Counted from the first letter of the stretch, positions 33,586 to 44,058 are shown. The stretch: DNA of 64,000 nt from Bacillus sp. MM2020_4 (GCF_011250555.1 NZ_JAANMZ010000013.1:1-64000), one strand, 5' to 3'. A program made the numbers and translations. The notes: generated from the sequence alone by a model not told the origin.

Positions 33586-35009
33586 GACATATTTTTTACT
33601 TTTAGGTATTCTAACACATTCTTGACGGCTGCCTCTCCTTGATCAATACAATCGGGAACACCAACCCCTCCATATGAGGCACCTGCCAAGAAGACACCAG
33701 GCAGATCTATCTTCACCTGCTCCAATATAGTTTCAAGCCGTTGCTTATGGCCCACGGTATATTGCGGCATGGCATTTTTCCACCTAGAAACAATCGCAAA
33801 GTCAGGATCCATCGTGATGCTCATTGTCTTTTTCAAATCGTCGAGGACAATCTTAATGATGCGATCATCCGACAGGTCAACAATCGTCTCATCACCCGCT
33901 CTTCCTACATAGCAGCGGAGAAGCACTTTTCCTTTCGGAGTTGAGTGCTCCCATTTTTTATGGGTCCACGTACAAGCGGTAATAGAGTAATCCCCATTTC
34001 TTGAAACAACAAATCCTGTTCCATCAATATCGTTCTTAATTGCTTCCACAGGGAAGGCGATTGCAACGGTAGCTACAGATGTAGATGGTACAGATTTAAA
34101 GGGATCGAAAAAGCTATAATCAGAAAACATGGATTGCGTTACCTTATGTGGCGTAGCAGCAATAATACAATCAGCTTTTATGGTTTCGCTATTATTAAGA
34201 TAAATTTCGTAGTGGTCATTGGACTTTGATATTTTATCAACACGGTGGCCCTTTAAAATGGTCCTCGGATCTAATTTTGCTTCAATGGCCTCAGCAAAGG
34301 ATTGAAGTCCTGTTTTAAAGGTTAAGAAACCACCCTTTTTCTTATCTTTATTTTCCGGCTGTTTTGGCTGGGAAGGCGTTGTTTTTTTCATCCCCATTAT
34401 CAGGCTTCGGTACTTTTGTTCTACTTCGTAAAATTGCGGGAAGGTCGACATCAGGCTTAATTGATCAATATCACCTGCGTAGATTCCTGATAGTAATGGT
34501 TCAATTAAATTTTCAACTACCTCATCGCCCAATCTTCTTCGAAAAAATTGTCCTAATGATTGGTCCTTCCCACTTTCTGAACGGGGAAGGATAAAATCGG
34601 CTGCCGCTCGTAATTTACCGGGAACGGAAAAAAGACCTGTTGTGATAAAGGGTCCCACTTCCGTAGGCACTCCCATGATTGAACCGCCAGGCATGGAGTG
34701 GAGCTTCTCGTTTACAAGAACATACGATTTACCCGTCGAATTAGGAACTAATTTGTCATCCATTCCGACTTCTTCTGCCAGCCTAATGATGCTTGTTTTT
34801 CTTGCTAAAAATGAATCGGGTCCTCGCTCAATGGTAAAACCATCTCTAACAACCGTTTGCATTTTACCGCCAAGACGATGGGATGCTTCAATTAATTGAA
34901 TCTCAATTGGCAGTTGATGCTCTTGAATTGTTTTTTGGAGATAGAATGCTGACGTGAGACCAGCAATTCCTCCCCCAATAATGACAACCTTCTGTTTGTC
35001 TTTGGTCAC
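33564..35009 (-). CDS. hemY: HemY (CgoX), coproporphyrinogen III oxidase
   Basis: This 481-aa FAD flavoprotein of the oxygen-dependent protoporphyrinogen/coproporphyrinogen oxidase family, called CgoX in the coproporphyrin-dependent pathway of Gram-positives. The dinucleotide motif VVIIGGGIAGLTSAF is at the N-terminus. The C-terminal FAD motif is ASYGGVGVPDCIDQG. Two GTG codons could start it; 35009 (MTKDKQKVV) has better SD spacing than 35018. It follows hemE and hemH in the same direction. Confidence 0.92.
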   Translation of the reverse strand: MTKDKQKVVIIGGGIAGLTSAFYLQKTIQEHQLPIEIQLIEASHRLGGKMQTVVRDGFTIERGPDSFLARKTSIIRLAEEVGMDDKLVPNSTGKSYVLVNEKLHSMPGGSIMGVPTEVGPFITTGLFSVPGKLRAAADFILPRSESGKDQSLGQFFRRRLGDEVVENLIEPLLSGIYAGDIDQLSLMSTFPQFYEVEQKYRSLIMGMKKTTPSQPKQPENKDKKKGGFLTFKTGLQSFAEAIEAKLDPRTILKGHRVDKISKSNDHYEIYLNNSETIKADCIIAATPHKVTQSMFSDYSFFDPFKSVPSTSVATVAIAFPVEAIKNDIDGTGFVVSRNGDYSITACTWTHKKWEHSTPKGKVLLRCYVGRAGDETIVDLSDDRIIKIVLDDLKKTMSITMDPDFAIVSRWKNAMPQYTVGHKQRLETILEQVKIDLPGVFLAGASYGGVGVPDCIDQGEAAVKNVLEYLKVKNMSEEAVTL

Positions 35010-35047
35010 AAACGTCACCTTCCTCCATGTATGTTTCTGCCTGCGTT

Positions 35048-35980
35048 TTATTCATTTACTCTTTTAAGAATAACGCTTGATAAGCAGTCAATAAATTCGT
35101 CCTTTGCATTAGGCATTTCCGGACGATAGTAGTTAACCCCTAATTCATTCGTAACCGTTTTGCATTCAACATCGTTATCGTATAACACTTCAAGGTGGTC
35201 GCAAACAAACCCGACAGGTGCATATACGAATGCCTGATAATGATGATGTTTATAGAGATCCCTTGTCAAATCCTGAACATCCGGACCAATCCAAGGCTCT
35301 GGTGTATTTCCGGCACTTTGCCAGCCAATTTCAACATTCTTTACACCTGCTTGTTCAGCAATTAAATTAGCTGTTTCCTGCAGCTGGCTTGGATAGGGGT
35401 CGCCATACTGGAGGATCTTTTCCGGCAGGCTGTGTGCAGAAACGATTAGTACGGCCTGGTCTTTTTCCTCTTGGGGCATTTGTCCAAACACTTGTTGTAC
35501 TTGATTAGCCCAATAGGAGATAAATTTCGGTTCCTGATACCAGCTATCAATCGTTTTGATAGTAAGGTTGCCTAATTTCTCAGCTTCCTCTACTGCTCTT
35601 CCATTATAGGATTTTACACTGAAGGTGGAAAAATGCGGGGCCAAAACAAGACTTACAGCCTCTTCAATACCATCTTCGTGCATCTTTTTCACAGCATCTT
35701 CAATAAACGGCGCAATATGTTTTAACCCCAAGTACATTTTAAATTCTATTTCGTCTTGAATTTGATTTAAATACTGTTCAAGCTTTTCCGCTTGGTTAAG
35801 GGTAATTTTCGCTAATGGAGAGATCCCGCCGATTGCTTGATAACGATTACGAAGATCTTCTAACATTTCAGGACTTGGTTTCCTGCCATGGCGGATATGC
35901 GTATAATAGCCTTCTAAATCCTCTAATGAATAGGGGGTACCGTATGCCATTACTAAAAGTCCCATTTTCTTTTTTGTCAT
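35048..35980 (-). CDS. hemH: HemH (CpfC) ferrochelatase
   Basis: This 310-aa enzyme inserts iron into coproporphyrin III in the coproporphyrin-dependent pathway. The family blocks [21 protein letters not shown] and the metal-site SAHSLPEKI (about 186-194) are visible. Like B. subtilis HemH it has no Fe-S cluster. The ATG at 35980, 6 nt after GAGGTG, gives the usual length; the upstream ATG at 35989 is too close to the SD. Confidence 0.95.
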   Translation of the reverse strand: MTKKKMGLLVMAYGTPYSLEDLEGYYTHIRHGRKPSPEMLEDLRNRYQAIGGISPLAKITLNQAEKLEQYLNQIQDEIEFKMYLGLKHIAPFIEDAVKKMHEDGIEEAVSLVLAPHFSTFSVKSYNGRAVEEAEKLGNLTIKTIDSWYQEPKFISYWANQVQQVFGQMPQEEKDQAVLIVSAHSLPEKILQYGDPYPSQLQETANLIAEQAGVKNVEIGWQSAGNTPEPWIGPDVQDLTRDLYKHHHYQAFVYAPVGFVCDHLEVLYDNDVECKTVTNELGVNYYRPEMPNAKDEFIDCLSSVILKRVNE

Positions 35981-36120
35981 ATGCTGCACCTCTTATTAAG
36001 TCTCTTTCGTTATTTATAAAAGAATAGGGGGGATTAATGAATACCCCCTTCCAAACAACTCATTCTATTGTGCCAAAAAAGTGGGTTGCTTACCAATATT
36101 AACACTCATAGGTTGAAAAC

Positions 36121-37167
36121 CTAGCGACTCATTTTGGATGCTGAATACTCATGAATAAAGGACGCTAATCTTTTCAATGTTTCCGGTTTAACAGATGGGA
36201 AAACACCGTGACCTAAATTAAAGATATAGCCATTTTGTGCCATTCCTTGATCTAAAATTGCTTTAGTCTTTTCCTCAATGACCTCCCATGGTGCAAGCAG
36301 GACAGCTGGATCGAGGTTGCCTTGAACGGTTTTATTTACCCCCATTTCTCTTGCTTGGCTAATTGGCAGGCGCCAGTCCAAGCCAACAACATCCAGTGGC
36401 AGGTCATTCCATTCTAAAGCAAGATGGCTCGCACCCACACCAAACATTATTAAGGGAACATTTTCTTCCTTTAATGAAGCGAAAATACGATTCATGATAG
36501 GCTTGATGAAATAACGGTAATCCTCGACATTTAATGCTCCAACCCATGAATCGAAAATTTGGATTGCCTTGGCTCCTGCGTTTATTTGCGATTTCACGTA
36601 TGTAATAATCATATCGCCCAGTTTTTCCATCAATGCAAACCATGCCTTAGGTTCCGAATACATGAAGGATTTTGTCTTATTGTAGTTTTTCGATGGACCG
36701 CCTTCAATCATATAGCTGGCAAGCGTAAATGGTGCTCCGGAAAACCCGATTAACGGAACATTTAATTGCTCAGTCGTTAGTAATTTGATTGTATCCAATA
36801 CGTATGGTACATCTTCCTCCGGGTGTATTTCACCCAGTTTTTCAACATCTGCTAAAGAACGGATTGGATTGTCTATAACTGGTCCAATTCCACCCTTTAT
36901 TTCTACCTCCATACCAATTGCCGGAAGCGGTGTCATGATATCTTTATATAATATCGCGGCATCGACATTGTACTGCTCAACTGGCAGGCGGGTAACGTAG
37001 GCACATAGCTCAGGCTGGTGCGTAATTTCGAATAAGGAGTACTTCTCTTTAATTTCTCTGTATTCCGGTTGGGAACGCCCTGCTTGGCGCATATACCAGA
37101 CAGGTACATGATCCGTTTTCTCACCTCTTGCTGCTTTTAAAAATGTTTCATTAATTGATCTGGTCAT
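36121..37167 (-). CDS. hemE: HemE uroporphyrinogen decarboxylase
   Basis: This 349-aa enzyme decarboxylates uroporphyrinogen III to coproporphyrinogen III. The signature [14 protein letters not shown] is near the N-terminus and [17 protein letters not shown] is in the middle. The start at 37167 is 9 nt after AAAGGTGG; the frame extends further upstream without SD support. First gene of hemE-hemH-hemY, with a 140-nt gap before hemH. Confidence 0.95.
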   Translation of the reverse strand: MTRSINETFLKAARGEKTDHVPVWYMRQAGRSQPEYREIKEKYSLFEITHQPELCAYVTRLPVEQYNVDAAILYKDIMTPLPAIGMEVEIKGGIGPVIDNPIRSLADVEKLGEIHPEEDVPYVLDTIKLLTTEQLNVPLIGFSGAPFTLASYMIEGGPSKNYNKTKSFMYSEPKAWFALMEKLGDMIITYVKSQINAGAKAIQIFDSWVGALNVEDYRYFIKPIMNRIFASLKEENVPLIMFGVGASHLALEWNDLPLDVVGLDWRLPISQAREMGVNKTVQGNLDPAVLLAPWEVIEEKTKAILDQGMAQNGYIFNLGHGVFPSVKPETLKRLASFIHEYSASKMSR

Positions 37168-37343
37168 GAATAAAGTCCACCTTTCAAAGACATGTCTGTT
37201 CTCCATTTTAATATATAAAGGATAAATTTAAAAATTTTCTTATACATAGACTGTCTCCACTATAGCGATTAATCCTATTTGTGCATAGTAAATGATACTA
37301 ACTGTCAAAAAAATGTCGTTTTTTCGATCATAATTTGTTTAAT

Positions 37344-37372
37344 TTAACATGAAGCATGGAAAATAGTATGGT
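37344..37372 (+). promoter_or_regulatory. Candidate hmoB promoter
   Basis: TTAACA, a 17-nt spacer and TATGGT precede the hmoB SD by about 18 nt. The -10 box is imperfect. Confidence 0.4.
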
Positions 37373-37406
37373 ATAGAGGATGAAACATACAAGGGGGATT
37401 GAATAG

Positions 37407-37892
37407 ATGAACATCTATATAACCGCTGGTACATTGGACTTTTTAACAAAATTAGCAAACAAATATCCTGATGATCTGATTGTGACCATGGTCAATGAAA
37501 ATGGTGCCCTATTATTACACGAAACAGAAGGGAAAAGTAAATTTAGCATGCCCCGAAAGTATGAGGTATTAGAATCGGTTGGAGTTATTCAAAAAGAAAG
37601 TTTTGCGATTATGAATCATATTCCGATTACAGATGAAGGCCGGCCCGTTTTTGAACACCAATGTAAAATTCAAATTCAAAAAACGGCAAGCGCGCAAGGA
37701 TTGAGGGCATTAAGATTGCTTCGACCTATTTCGTCTACTACCTATGTCATCCTGACGGTGTGGGAAAATGAAGCGTCATATCAAAGATGGCAAAATTCCG
37801 ATTCATTTATGAAGTCAGGAGCAGGTCTAGATGCACAGCAAAAAATTTTCGCTAGTGCTCCATATATTAGTAAATATTCAATAATCGAATAA
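37407..37892 (+). CDS. hmoB: HmoB, heme-degrading monooxygenase (YhgC)
   Basis: This 161-aa protein has an ~60-residue N-terminal part and a C-terminal antibiotic-biosynthesis-monooxygenase (ABM) fold (about 65-161, with the VILTVWENEASYQRW segment). B. subtilis HmoB/YhgC opens heme to release iron. The AAGGGGG SD is strong. It is divergent from hemE, so heme synthesis and heme turnover share a control region of about 240 nt. Confidence 0.9.
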   Translation: MNIYITAGTLDFLTKLANKYPDDLIVTMVNENGALLLHETEGKSKFSMPRKYEVLESVGVIQKESFAIMNHIPITDEGRPVFEHQCKIQIQKTASAQGLRALRLLRPISSTTYVILTVWENEASYQRWQNSDSFMKSGAGLDAQQKIFASAPYISKYSIIE

Positions 37893-37908
37893 TTGTAGGA
37901 AATACAGG

Positions 37909-37938
37909 GATGGAGTTATATTTCTCCATTCTTTTTTA
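37909..37938 (+). terminator. hmoB terminator
   Basis: GATGGAG pairs with CTCCATT, followed by CTTTTTTATTT. Confidence 0.65.
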
Positions 37939-38034
37939 TTTGCACCCCCTCACCTCTAGGTTCAATTTTCATATTCTGTATTACATCCAGCAGGGCGATT
38001 TCCCCTGATGGGTATTATGAGAGGAGGGAATATA

Positions 38035-39432
38035 ATGCTTATCGAGCTAACGGCTCTTCATTGGATATATGTGACCTTTATTGTTCTTATTATCGGGTTT
38101 ATGGTAATGAAAAGGGACACATCAATAATTTGTATTGTAGGGATTTTCTTAATTGCGCTTACAGCCTCTGGTAGTTTAAGTCATTCGATTAGTAGTATTT
38201 TCAATAGCTTTAGCTATGCCATCACAGAATTATTGTCGACGATACTCGTAATCTCCATTATTGTTGCCATGAGCCACACTCTAACAAGCACCGGTATCAA
38301 CGATGTCATGATTTCACCCTTTAGGAAATTGATACGCAATCCGACACTTGCTTATTGGACGATCGGGATCTTAATGATGGTCATTTCCTGGTTTTTCTGG
38401 CCATCCCCTGCTGTTGCCCTCTTAGGTGCTGTTCTTCTACCGGTTGCCATTAGAGCTGGCTTGCCAGCATTGGGCGTCGCCATGGCGATGAACTTGTTCG
38501 GGCACGGAATTGCTCTATCAGGGGACTTCGTTATACAAGCGGCACCTAAACTAACCGCAGATGCAGCCGGATTACCCATTCAAGATGTAATAAATGCCAG
38601 CATTCCATTAGTGTTTATCATGGGACTGGTGACAACCGTAACAGCTTTTTACTTTCTAAGGCGGGATATGAAACGGGGAATTTTGAAGGTCTCTTCTACC
38701 GTTTTACCTAATTCTCCCGATGAGAAAGCTGACGAACTGGGGTTATTATCACTTGTCCAAAAACGTTTTTTTGCCATCTTAGTTCCACTATTATTTGCTG
38801 CTGACGTAGCCGCCATGTCGATCCTCGATTTAACCGGTGGAGATGCGACTGCCTTAGTCGGCGGAACCTCCATTCTTATTCTTCTATTAATCACCTTAAC
38901 TAGCCATAAAAATAAAGGGCTTGAAAAAACTACCCATTATTTAATCGAAGGTTTCCAATTTGGCTTTAAAGTTTTTGGTCCCGTCATACCGATTGCCGCG
39001 TTTTTCTACTTGGGTGATAGCGGCTTTACTAAAATTATTGGCGACTTTTTACCGAAAGCTTCCCATGGAATTGTCAATGATTTAGGTATAGCGTTAGCAG
39101 GCATTGTCCCATTAAGTAAAACAGTTGGAGCTATTACATTAACAACTGTTGGGGCTATTACTGGTTTGGATGGTTCCGGATTTTCCGGAATTTCCCTAGC
39201 AGGTTCTGTTGCTGGTCTATTTGCAGTTGCTATCGGTAAAGGTGCCGCTACACTGACTGCACTAGGGCAAATTGCTGCCATCTGGGTCGGAGGCGGAACA
39301 CTCGTGCCATGGGCTTTAATTCCAGCTGCAGCCATTTGTAACGTTGATCCATTCGAACTAGCTCGGCGGAACCTTCTTCCTGTATTTATCGGGCTTATCG
39401 TGACAACAATTGCAGCAATATTTTTAATTTAA
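38035..39432 (+). CDS. yhfA: YhfA-type membrane transporter
   Basis: This 465-aa integral membrane protein has about 11-12 helices and few charged loops. It resembles B. subtilis YhfA, a putative transporter of unknown substrate, of the GntP/SLC13-like ion-transporter type. The start at 38035 sits 6 nt after GAGAGGAGGG; the ATG at 38008 is rejected. The adjacent downstream amidohydrolase suggests import of an amidated or acylated compound, which is only inference. Confidence 0.8.
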   Translation: MLIELTALHWIYVTFIVLIIGFMVMKRDTSIICIVGIFLIALTASGSLSHSISSIFNSFSYAITELLSTILVISIIVAMSHTLTSTGINDVMISPFRKLIRNPTLAYWTIGILMMVISWFFWPSPAVALLGAVLLPVAIRAGLPALGVAMAMNLFGHGIALSGDFVIQAAPKLTADAAGLPIQDVINASIPLVFIMGLVTTVTAFYFLRRDMKRGILKVSSTVLPNSPDEKADELGLLSLVQKRFFAILVPLLFAADVAAMSILDLTGGDATALVGGTSILILLLITLTSHKNKGLEKTTHYLIEGFQFGFKVFGPVIPIAAFFYLGDSGFTKIIGDFLPKASHGIVNDLGIALAGIVPLSKTVGAITLTTVGAITGLDGSGFSGISLAGSVAGLFAVAIGKGAATLTALGQIAAIWVGGGTLVPWALIPAAAICNVDPFELARRNLLPVFIGLIVTTIAAIFLI

Positions 39433-39437
39433 CGAAA

Positions 39438-39456
39438 GGCCGACTTAATGTCGGCC
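39438..39456 (+). terminator. Possible yhfA terminator
   Basis: A GGCCGAC / GTCGGCC hairpin lies right after the stop codon. The following sequence is T-poor, so termination is uncertain. Confidence 0.4.
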
Positions 39457-39555
39457 ACATTCATTTCCCGAGTTAAATAAAATACAAAACACCACAAAGG
39501 TGTTAAAATAGTTTGAAAATAGACTCTTTTTCAAACCACTCTGGAGGGATTACAT

Positions 39556-40731
39556 ATGTTAAACAAGCTATATACGAAATTAGAAAATAATTATGACGAA
39601 ATGGTCTCCATCCGCCGCTACATGCACCAACATCCAGAATTATCTTTTCAGGAATACGAAACAGCTAGGTTCATTCAAACCTATTATGAAAAACATGATA
39701 TCGAAGTAAAAGGGAACATAGGCGGAAATGGGGTAGTGGCAAAAGTTTACGGGAAAAAGTCTGGAAAAACAGTTGCATTACGGGCAGACTTCGATGCGTT
39801 GCCGATTCAGGATGAAAAGGATGTCCCTTACAAATCACTTGTACCCGGAGTCATGCATGCCTGTGGACATGATGGTCACACCGCGACACTTCTTGTCCTT
39901 GCGAAAGCCTTAAATGAACTTCGTGACGACCTTGAAGGGACCTATGTCTTTATACATCAGCATGCAGAGGAATATGCTCCCGGCGGTGCGGCACCAATGA
40001 TTAAGGATGGCTGTTTAGAAGGTGTCCATGTGATTTTTGGTACGCATTTGTGGGCAAGTGAACCAACAGGCACCATCCAATACCGGACAGGACCCATCAT
40101 GGCGGCAGCAGATCGTTTCGAAATTGAAATTCAAGGTAAGGGTGGTCATGGGGCACAACCGCATAAAACAAAGGATGCCATCGTGACCGCATCACAACTC
40201 GTGTTGAATCTCCAGCAAATCGTCAGCCGTAAGGTAAACCCAGTTGAATCTGCAGTTGTCACTGTCGCTTCTTTTACAGCTGAAAATGCCTTCAATGTCA
40301 TTGCAGACAAAGCAAAATTAATAGGAACAGTCAGGACATTTAATGAAGAGGTAAGACGATTCATTGAAGGTGAAATAGAACGAATCGTTCACGGTACCTG
40401 CTACACATCTGACAGTAATTATAAGTATGATTTTGTCAGAGGTTATCCTGCAGTGGTCAACCATGAAAAGGAAACAGAATTTATCATTAGCTGTGCACAG
40501 GATATTGCTGAGGTGAATAGTATCGAAGAAACCGAGCTGCAAATGGGCGGAGAAGACTTTGGCTATTATTTACAAAAAGTTCCGGGCACCTTCTTCTACA
40601 CGGGAGCAAAACCGGTTTCCAATGATGAAGGGTATCCACATCATCACCCTAAATTTGATATTGATGAAAAAGCCATGCTCATCGCCGCAAAAACATTGGG
40701 TACAGCAGCTATAAGAGTCCATAAGGAATAA
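39556..40731 (+). CDS. yhaA: M20 family amidohydrolase, YhaA-like
   Basis: This 391-aa metal-dependent amidohydrolase of the N-acyl-amino-acid / IAA-amino-acid hydrolase type. Metal and catalytic motifs are visible: HACGHDGHTATL (about 101-112), QHAEEYAPGGA and GKGGHGAQPH. The dimerisation domain follows the last. A GGAGGG SD precedes the ATG. In B. subtilis yhaA lies beside ecsC, as here. It probably removes an acyl group from an amino acid or peptide; the true substrate is not known. Confidence 0.9.
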   Translation: MLNKLYTKLENNYDEMVSIRRYMHQHPELSFQEYETARFIQTYYEKHDIEVKGNIGGNGVVAKVYGKKSGKTVALRADFDALPIQDEKDVPYKSLVPGVMHACGHDGHTATLLVLAKALNELRDDLEGTYVFIHQHAEEYAPGGAAPMIKDGCLEGVHVIFGTHLWASEPTGTIQYRTGPIMAAADRFEIEIQGKGGHGAQPHKTKDAIVTASQLVLNLQQIVSRKVNPVESAVVTVASFTAENAFNVIADKAKLIGTVRTFNEEVRRFIEGEIERIVHGTCYTSDSNYKYDFVRGYPAVVNHEKETEFIISCAQDIAEVNSIEETELQMGGEDFGYYLQKVPGTFFYTGAKPVSNDEGYPHHHPKFDIDEKAMLIAAKTLGTAAIRVHKE

Positions 40732-40735
40732 TGAT

Positions 40736-40773
40736 AAAAAATCCCCTGTCTCATTAGAGTTCAGGGGATTTTT
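40736..40773. terminator. Bidirectional terminator
   Basis: AAAAATCCCCTG pairs with CAGGGGATTTTT between the convergent amidohydrolase and ecsC genes. Its right arm lies inside the ecsC end. Confidence 0.82.
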
Positions 40774-41476
40774 GCAGTATTCGTAAGCGGTAGGCATTCA
40801 TCGCCGTTTCACCTAAATGCTTCAGAAGATTATTATTAGCATAAGCACCCACAAATGCCCCAATGCCCGGTACAAGCTGAAATAGTTTGGCAAGGTCAAT
40901 ATAATCGCGATATTCCTGCTGAAACTGACGCCAATCCATTTCCACAAGAACCTGCTTGCGGATTTCCCAATTTTCAATTTCCGATAAGGTATGCTTACGG
41001 ATTTCATCACTAGAAAAAGCCAATTGAAAGACATGGAGAATAAATAATCTTTCTTCATATTTCCTCGTATCAAATCCATAAACAGAAGCTGCTTCAAACA
41101 GGAATTTCATCTTAATCGTTAAGAGCAGCGGAAAATCGGCTAGACCAAGCAAAATACCGCCCGCCCCCGTTCCCGCTCCTTCAATCACAGCGGTCTTCTG
41201 ATACGCAGCTATTTTTTTTCGTGCCAATTCGTCTCTCTCTGCAAGGGTTAGCCCTTGGGCCTGGTCCTTATTCGTTGTCACTTTCGAACCAAGTAACGTA
41301 GCTTTCACCATCGCTTTGATGCTCTCTGTCATGACTTCATGGACTTTTTCCGGAATCCATTCGTTTATTTTCCCTTGGGCTTTTTTTGATATTCGGTTCA
41401 TCATTCCTGAACGCCTGGTTAATTTTCGTTTCCATTCATCCACTTCATCAAAAACCATTAATTCATATTCGTTCAA
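40754..41476 (-). CDS. ecsC: EcsC family protein
   Basis: This 240-aa protein is the third gene of ecsABC. It has a glycine-rich hydrophobic stretch (VIEGAGTGAGGILLGLADFPLLL, about 98-120) typical of the EcsC family. The function is unknown. The TTG at 41476 (MNEYELMVFDEV), 9 nt after AAAGGGGG, is the best start; the TTG three codons upstream touches the SD. Confidence 0.88.
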   Translation of the reverse strand: MNEYELMVFDEVDEWKRKLTRRSGMMNRISKKAQGKINEWIPEKVHEVMTESIKAMVKATLLGSKVTTNKDQAQGLTLAERDELARKKIAAYQKTAVIEGAGTGAGGILLGLADFPLLLTIKMKFLFEAASVYGFDTRKYEERLFILHVFQLAFSSDEIRKHTLSEIENWEIRKQVLVEMDWRQFQQEYRDYIDLAKLFQLVPGIGAFVGAYANNNLLKHLGETAMNAYRLRILQKSPEL

Positions 41477-41578
41477 AATGACCAACCCCCTTTACATATT
41501 AGCTTATGCTTACATACGATAAAAACCGCCTAATAGTTTCAAAAAAAAACCCTTCATCTTAAAGGGGAAATTCATAGA

Positions 41579-42790
41579 CTAGGCTTTTAAACGATTTTTT
41601 CCATAAAAGTAAATAAAAAGATAGGAAAATGCAAGACCAGCTAGTAATGCAAGCAGTGAAATCATTATTTCTCCTTTAACCAGAATAAATAAGGCAAAAA
41701 TAATGGCTTGGACCGTTAGGATGGCCATTAATAAAAAATGGAACGAGGCAGCCTTAAATTTAGGCGCAACCGGATAAATATCGACCCAGAGTTTATTTTG
41801 ATGATGATTCCATAACGGCAGCAATTGAAATCCGGTTAAATATAAAAACAAGACACCAATTAATATCTGGCCGAATCCAAACGAAATAAAATAGATGGCA
41901 AGCGCGCCAATCACTGTTAAACGGATAAATAAACCCAGATAATCAGAAGAACGCAAAAATGTTCGCGAAAATAAAAATAAATAAGTTTTTTCCTGTGAGA
42001 ACGGAATTTTACTGATAAACAAATCAAGCCATTTTCTACGTTTTACCGTATCCTTCAGTTTTGGCACATCCGTAAACATGTTAGCTAAACGATAAAAAGA
42101 TGCCATCCTTTTCTCTTCATGGTTAATTAATTGGTCCCATTTTAAGCCCATTTTTCTTGTTCGAACCAAAAAGCTGTAATAATAAAACCCCATAATTAAT
42201 GCCATAACCAAAAGAATAACCAGGTTGGCCTGTTTAAATAAAAGATAGGAAAATGCGACATTTAGAAAGTAGCGTACAACCATATCCCATCTATGTACAG
42301 ATACCTCGACATAATAATGAATTTTCCACGAAACAGCTAAATTCCAGACTTTAGCAATGAGTAATACGGATAAGAACGGAATAAATGAGTGAAAACCACT
42401 TTCGCTTACATGGGCATACATCGGCATCAGGACCGCTAAAACCATTAATAGAATATAGCCTTGAAAAACAAAACTGGCGACCCCGGATCGAATAAAATAC
42501 CCCTTTAATTTCTCCTCAAGCGGAAGTAAAAATACATTATCGGCTTCGAGTAAAAAGTTGTAAACCGGGCTATAGGTAATGAAAAAGCCCATGATAACAG
42601 CTAATATGATTTCAGCAGGAAATGCAGTTGAAAGGGTTTCAAGCCATTTTTGATAATAAAAGGCTCCTGTTCCAATCAAAAATAACAGGACAATAACAAG
42701 GTGCCCATTGAAAATATAGCGTAAATATCTTCCTATATCCTTCATCCGACCGCCAGCACGGTCTCTCCAAAGTTTCTTCTCATCAAACAT
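41579..42790 (-). CDS. ecsB: EcsB ABC transporter permease
   Basis: This 403-aa membrane protein has about nine helices and is the permease of the Ecs ABC transporter. In B. subtilis loss of Ecs affects exoprotein secretion, competence, sporulation and RasP-dependent proteolysis. It begins MFDEKKLWRDRAGGRMKDIG and overlaps ecsA by 8 nt, so translation is coupled. Confidence 0.92.
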   Translation of the reverse strand: MFDEKKLWRDRAGGRMKDIGRYLRYIFNGHLVIVLLFLIGTGAFYYQKWLETLSTAFPAEIILAVIMGFFITYSPVYNFLLEADNVFLLPLEEKLKGYFIRSGVASFVFQGYILLMVLAVLMPMYAHVSESGFHSFIPFLSVLLIAKVWNLAVSWKIHYYVEVSVHRWDMVVRYFLNVAFSYLLFKQANLVILLVMALIMGFYYYSFLVRTRKMGLKWDQLINHEEKRMASFYRLANMFTDVPKLKDTVKRRKWLDLFISKIPFSQEKTYLFLFSRTFLRSSDYLGLFIRLTVIGALAIYFISFGFGQILIGVLFLYLTGFQLLPLWNHHQNKLWVDIYPVAPKFKAASFHFLLMAILTVQAIIFALFILVKGEIMISLLALLAGLAFSYLFIYFYGKNRLKA

Positions 42791-43523
42791 AATTTTCTTC
42801 CTTCGTCAATTGAATATACAAATCGTCTAAAGAGGCGGTTGGCATTGAGAACTGCTGCCTTAATTCACTAAGTGTTCCTTTAGCACGGACCTTCCCTTCA
42901 TGTAAAATGATAAAGCGGTCACAATATTTTTCGGCCGTTGTGAGAATATGGGTTGACATTAAGATTCCCGCACCATTTTCTTTCATCTTTTTCATTAAAT
43001 CAAGCAATGATTGAATGCCAAGCGGATCGAGTCCAACAAATGGTTCATCAACGATATAAAGCGATGGCTGGACGAGAAACGCACACATGATCATCACCTT
43101 TTGTTTCATCCCTTTGGAGAAATGAGCTGGAAACCATTTTAACCGTTTTTCCATTCGAAATTCCGATAACAGCGGATTAATTCGCTGTTTATAGGTGGAC
43201 TCGTCCAGCCCATAGGCCATGGCCGTTAATTTTAAATGCTCATCCAACGTTAATTCTTCATATAAGACTGGTGTTTCGGGGACAAAGGTAAACATGCGGC
43301 GATAGGCTTCTTTATTTTCTGTAAAAGATTTCCCATTAATTTTGACGGTACCGCGATGTGGTTCCATTAATCCGATAATATGTTTGATGGTTGTACTTTT
43401 CCCGGCTCCATTCAAGCCAATAAGTCCCACTAATTCCTTTTCACGAACCTCAAAGGAAACATCTTTTAAAACTGGGTTTCTTGTATAGCCTCCAACTAGG
43501 TTTTCAATTGTTAATAAAGACAT
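42783..43523 (-). CDS. ecsA: EcsA ABC transporter ATP-binding protein
   Basis: This 246-aa ATPase has Walker A GLNGAGKST (about 36-44), the signature FSKGMKQKV and Walker B LYIVDEP. It is the partner of EcsB. The ATG follows GGAAGGAC. First gene of ecsABC, divergent from hit as in B. subtilis. Confidence 0.94.
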   Translation of the reverse strand: MSLLTIENLVGGYTRNPVLKDVSFEVREKELVGLIGLNGAGKSTTIKHIIGLMEPHRGTVKINGKSFTENKEAYRRMFTFVPETPVLYEELTLDEHLKLTAMAYGLDESTYKQRINPLLSEFRMEKRLKWFPAHFSKGMKQKVMIMCAFLVQPSLYIVDEPFVGLDPLGIQSLLDLMKKMKENGAGILMSTHILTTAEKYCDRFIILHEGKVRAKGTLSELRQQFSMPTASLDDLYIQLTKEENYV

Positions 43524-43694
43524 TGCAAACGTCCTTCCGTAGCATGATTATGGTTTACATTTTAACAAATTCCTTTCAATAAAAATAGGAATTCAATTTT
43601 TCTTACACTTTTTTGTATATTTCTTTCCTAACGGGTTATCATAATATTCGAAGGGGAAACAACTGACGAAGATGAAGAAATTCATCAAACCTTG

Positions 43695-43989
43695 AAATGA
43701 GGTGTCTGTCAAAGACATTTTCCATTCAAACAAGTTAGCTTTCAGGTCGTTTCAGATAAGGGGATGGTTGTTTTGTACACAGTGCATGCAAACCATTTAG
43801 AGTTCAACACCAACTGTTTATCTTAAAAAAATAAACGGCAAATGAGGTGTTTACCGCAGATCACTACCCGTTTTTAAAGGTTAGGAAAACCAATAAAAAC
43901 ACAAATAGGGGATGGTCAGCTTGAACAAAGATGTCTCTTTATAAAAACACTCTATGAAAAATGAGGTGTTTATCAAAGAACACTCCTAA
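43695..43989 (+). repeat. Three degenerate repeat units between ecsA and hit
   Basis: AAATGAGGTGT recurs at 43695, 43840 and 43959, in each case followed by a related stretch. GGGGATGGT recurs at 43760 and 43908. Read in the frame of the GAG-GTG codons, units encode NEV-S/F-x-K-like starts and, in the first two, an RGW block. Short frames end at 43800 (32 aa from the GTG at 43702), 43925 and 43989 (from the ATG at 43954, MKNEVFIKEHS). None has a convincing SD. The units look like decayed copies of a small coding repeat. Confidence 0.6.
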
Positions 43990-44030
43990 ATGAACGTCAA
44001 AATTGAAGCAATTCCCCTTCGGGAAGGCGG

Positions 44031-44058
44031 GATTCCATGCGAATCCTGCCTTTTTCTT
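44031..44058 (+). terminator. Orphan plus-strand terminator before hit
   Basis: AAGGCGGGATTC pairs with GAATCCTGCCTT around CATGC, followed by TTTCTTTT. No plus-strand gene lies upstream of it in this divergent region, so it would end a leader or an unannotated RNA. Confidence 0.7.

Noticed and set aside
41550..41575. Terminator after ecsB
   Set aside because: The CCCTT/AAGGG stem is only 5 bp with a poor tract; ecsC probably lies in the same transcript.
43702..43800. A 32-aa peptide gene from GTG
   Set aside because: There is no SD and a stop lies two codons upstream; it is treated as a decayed repeat unit rather than a gene.
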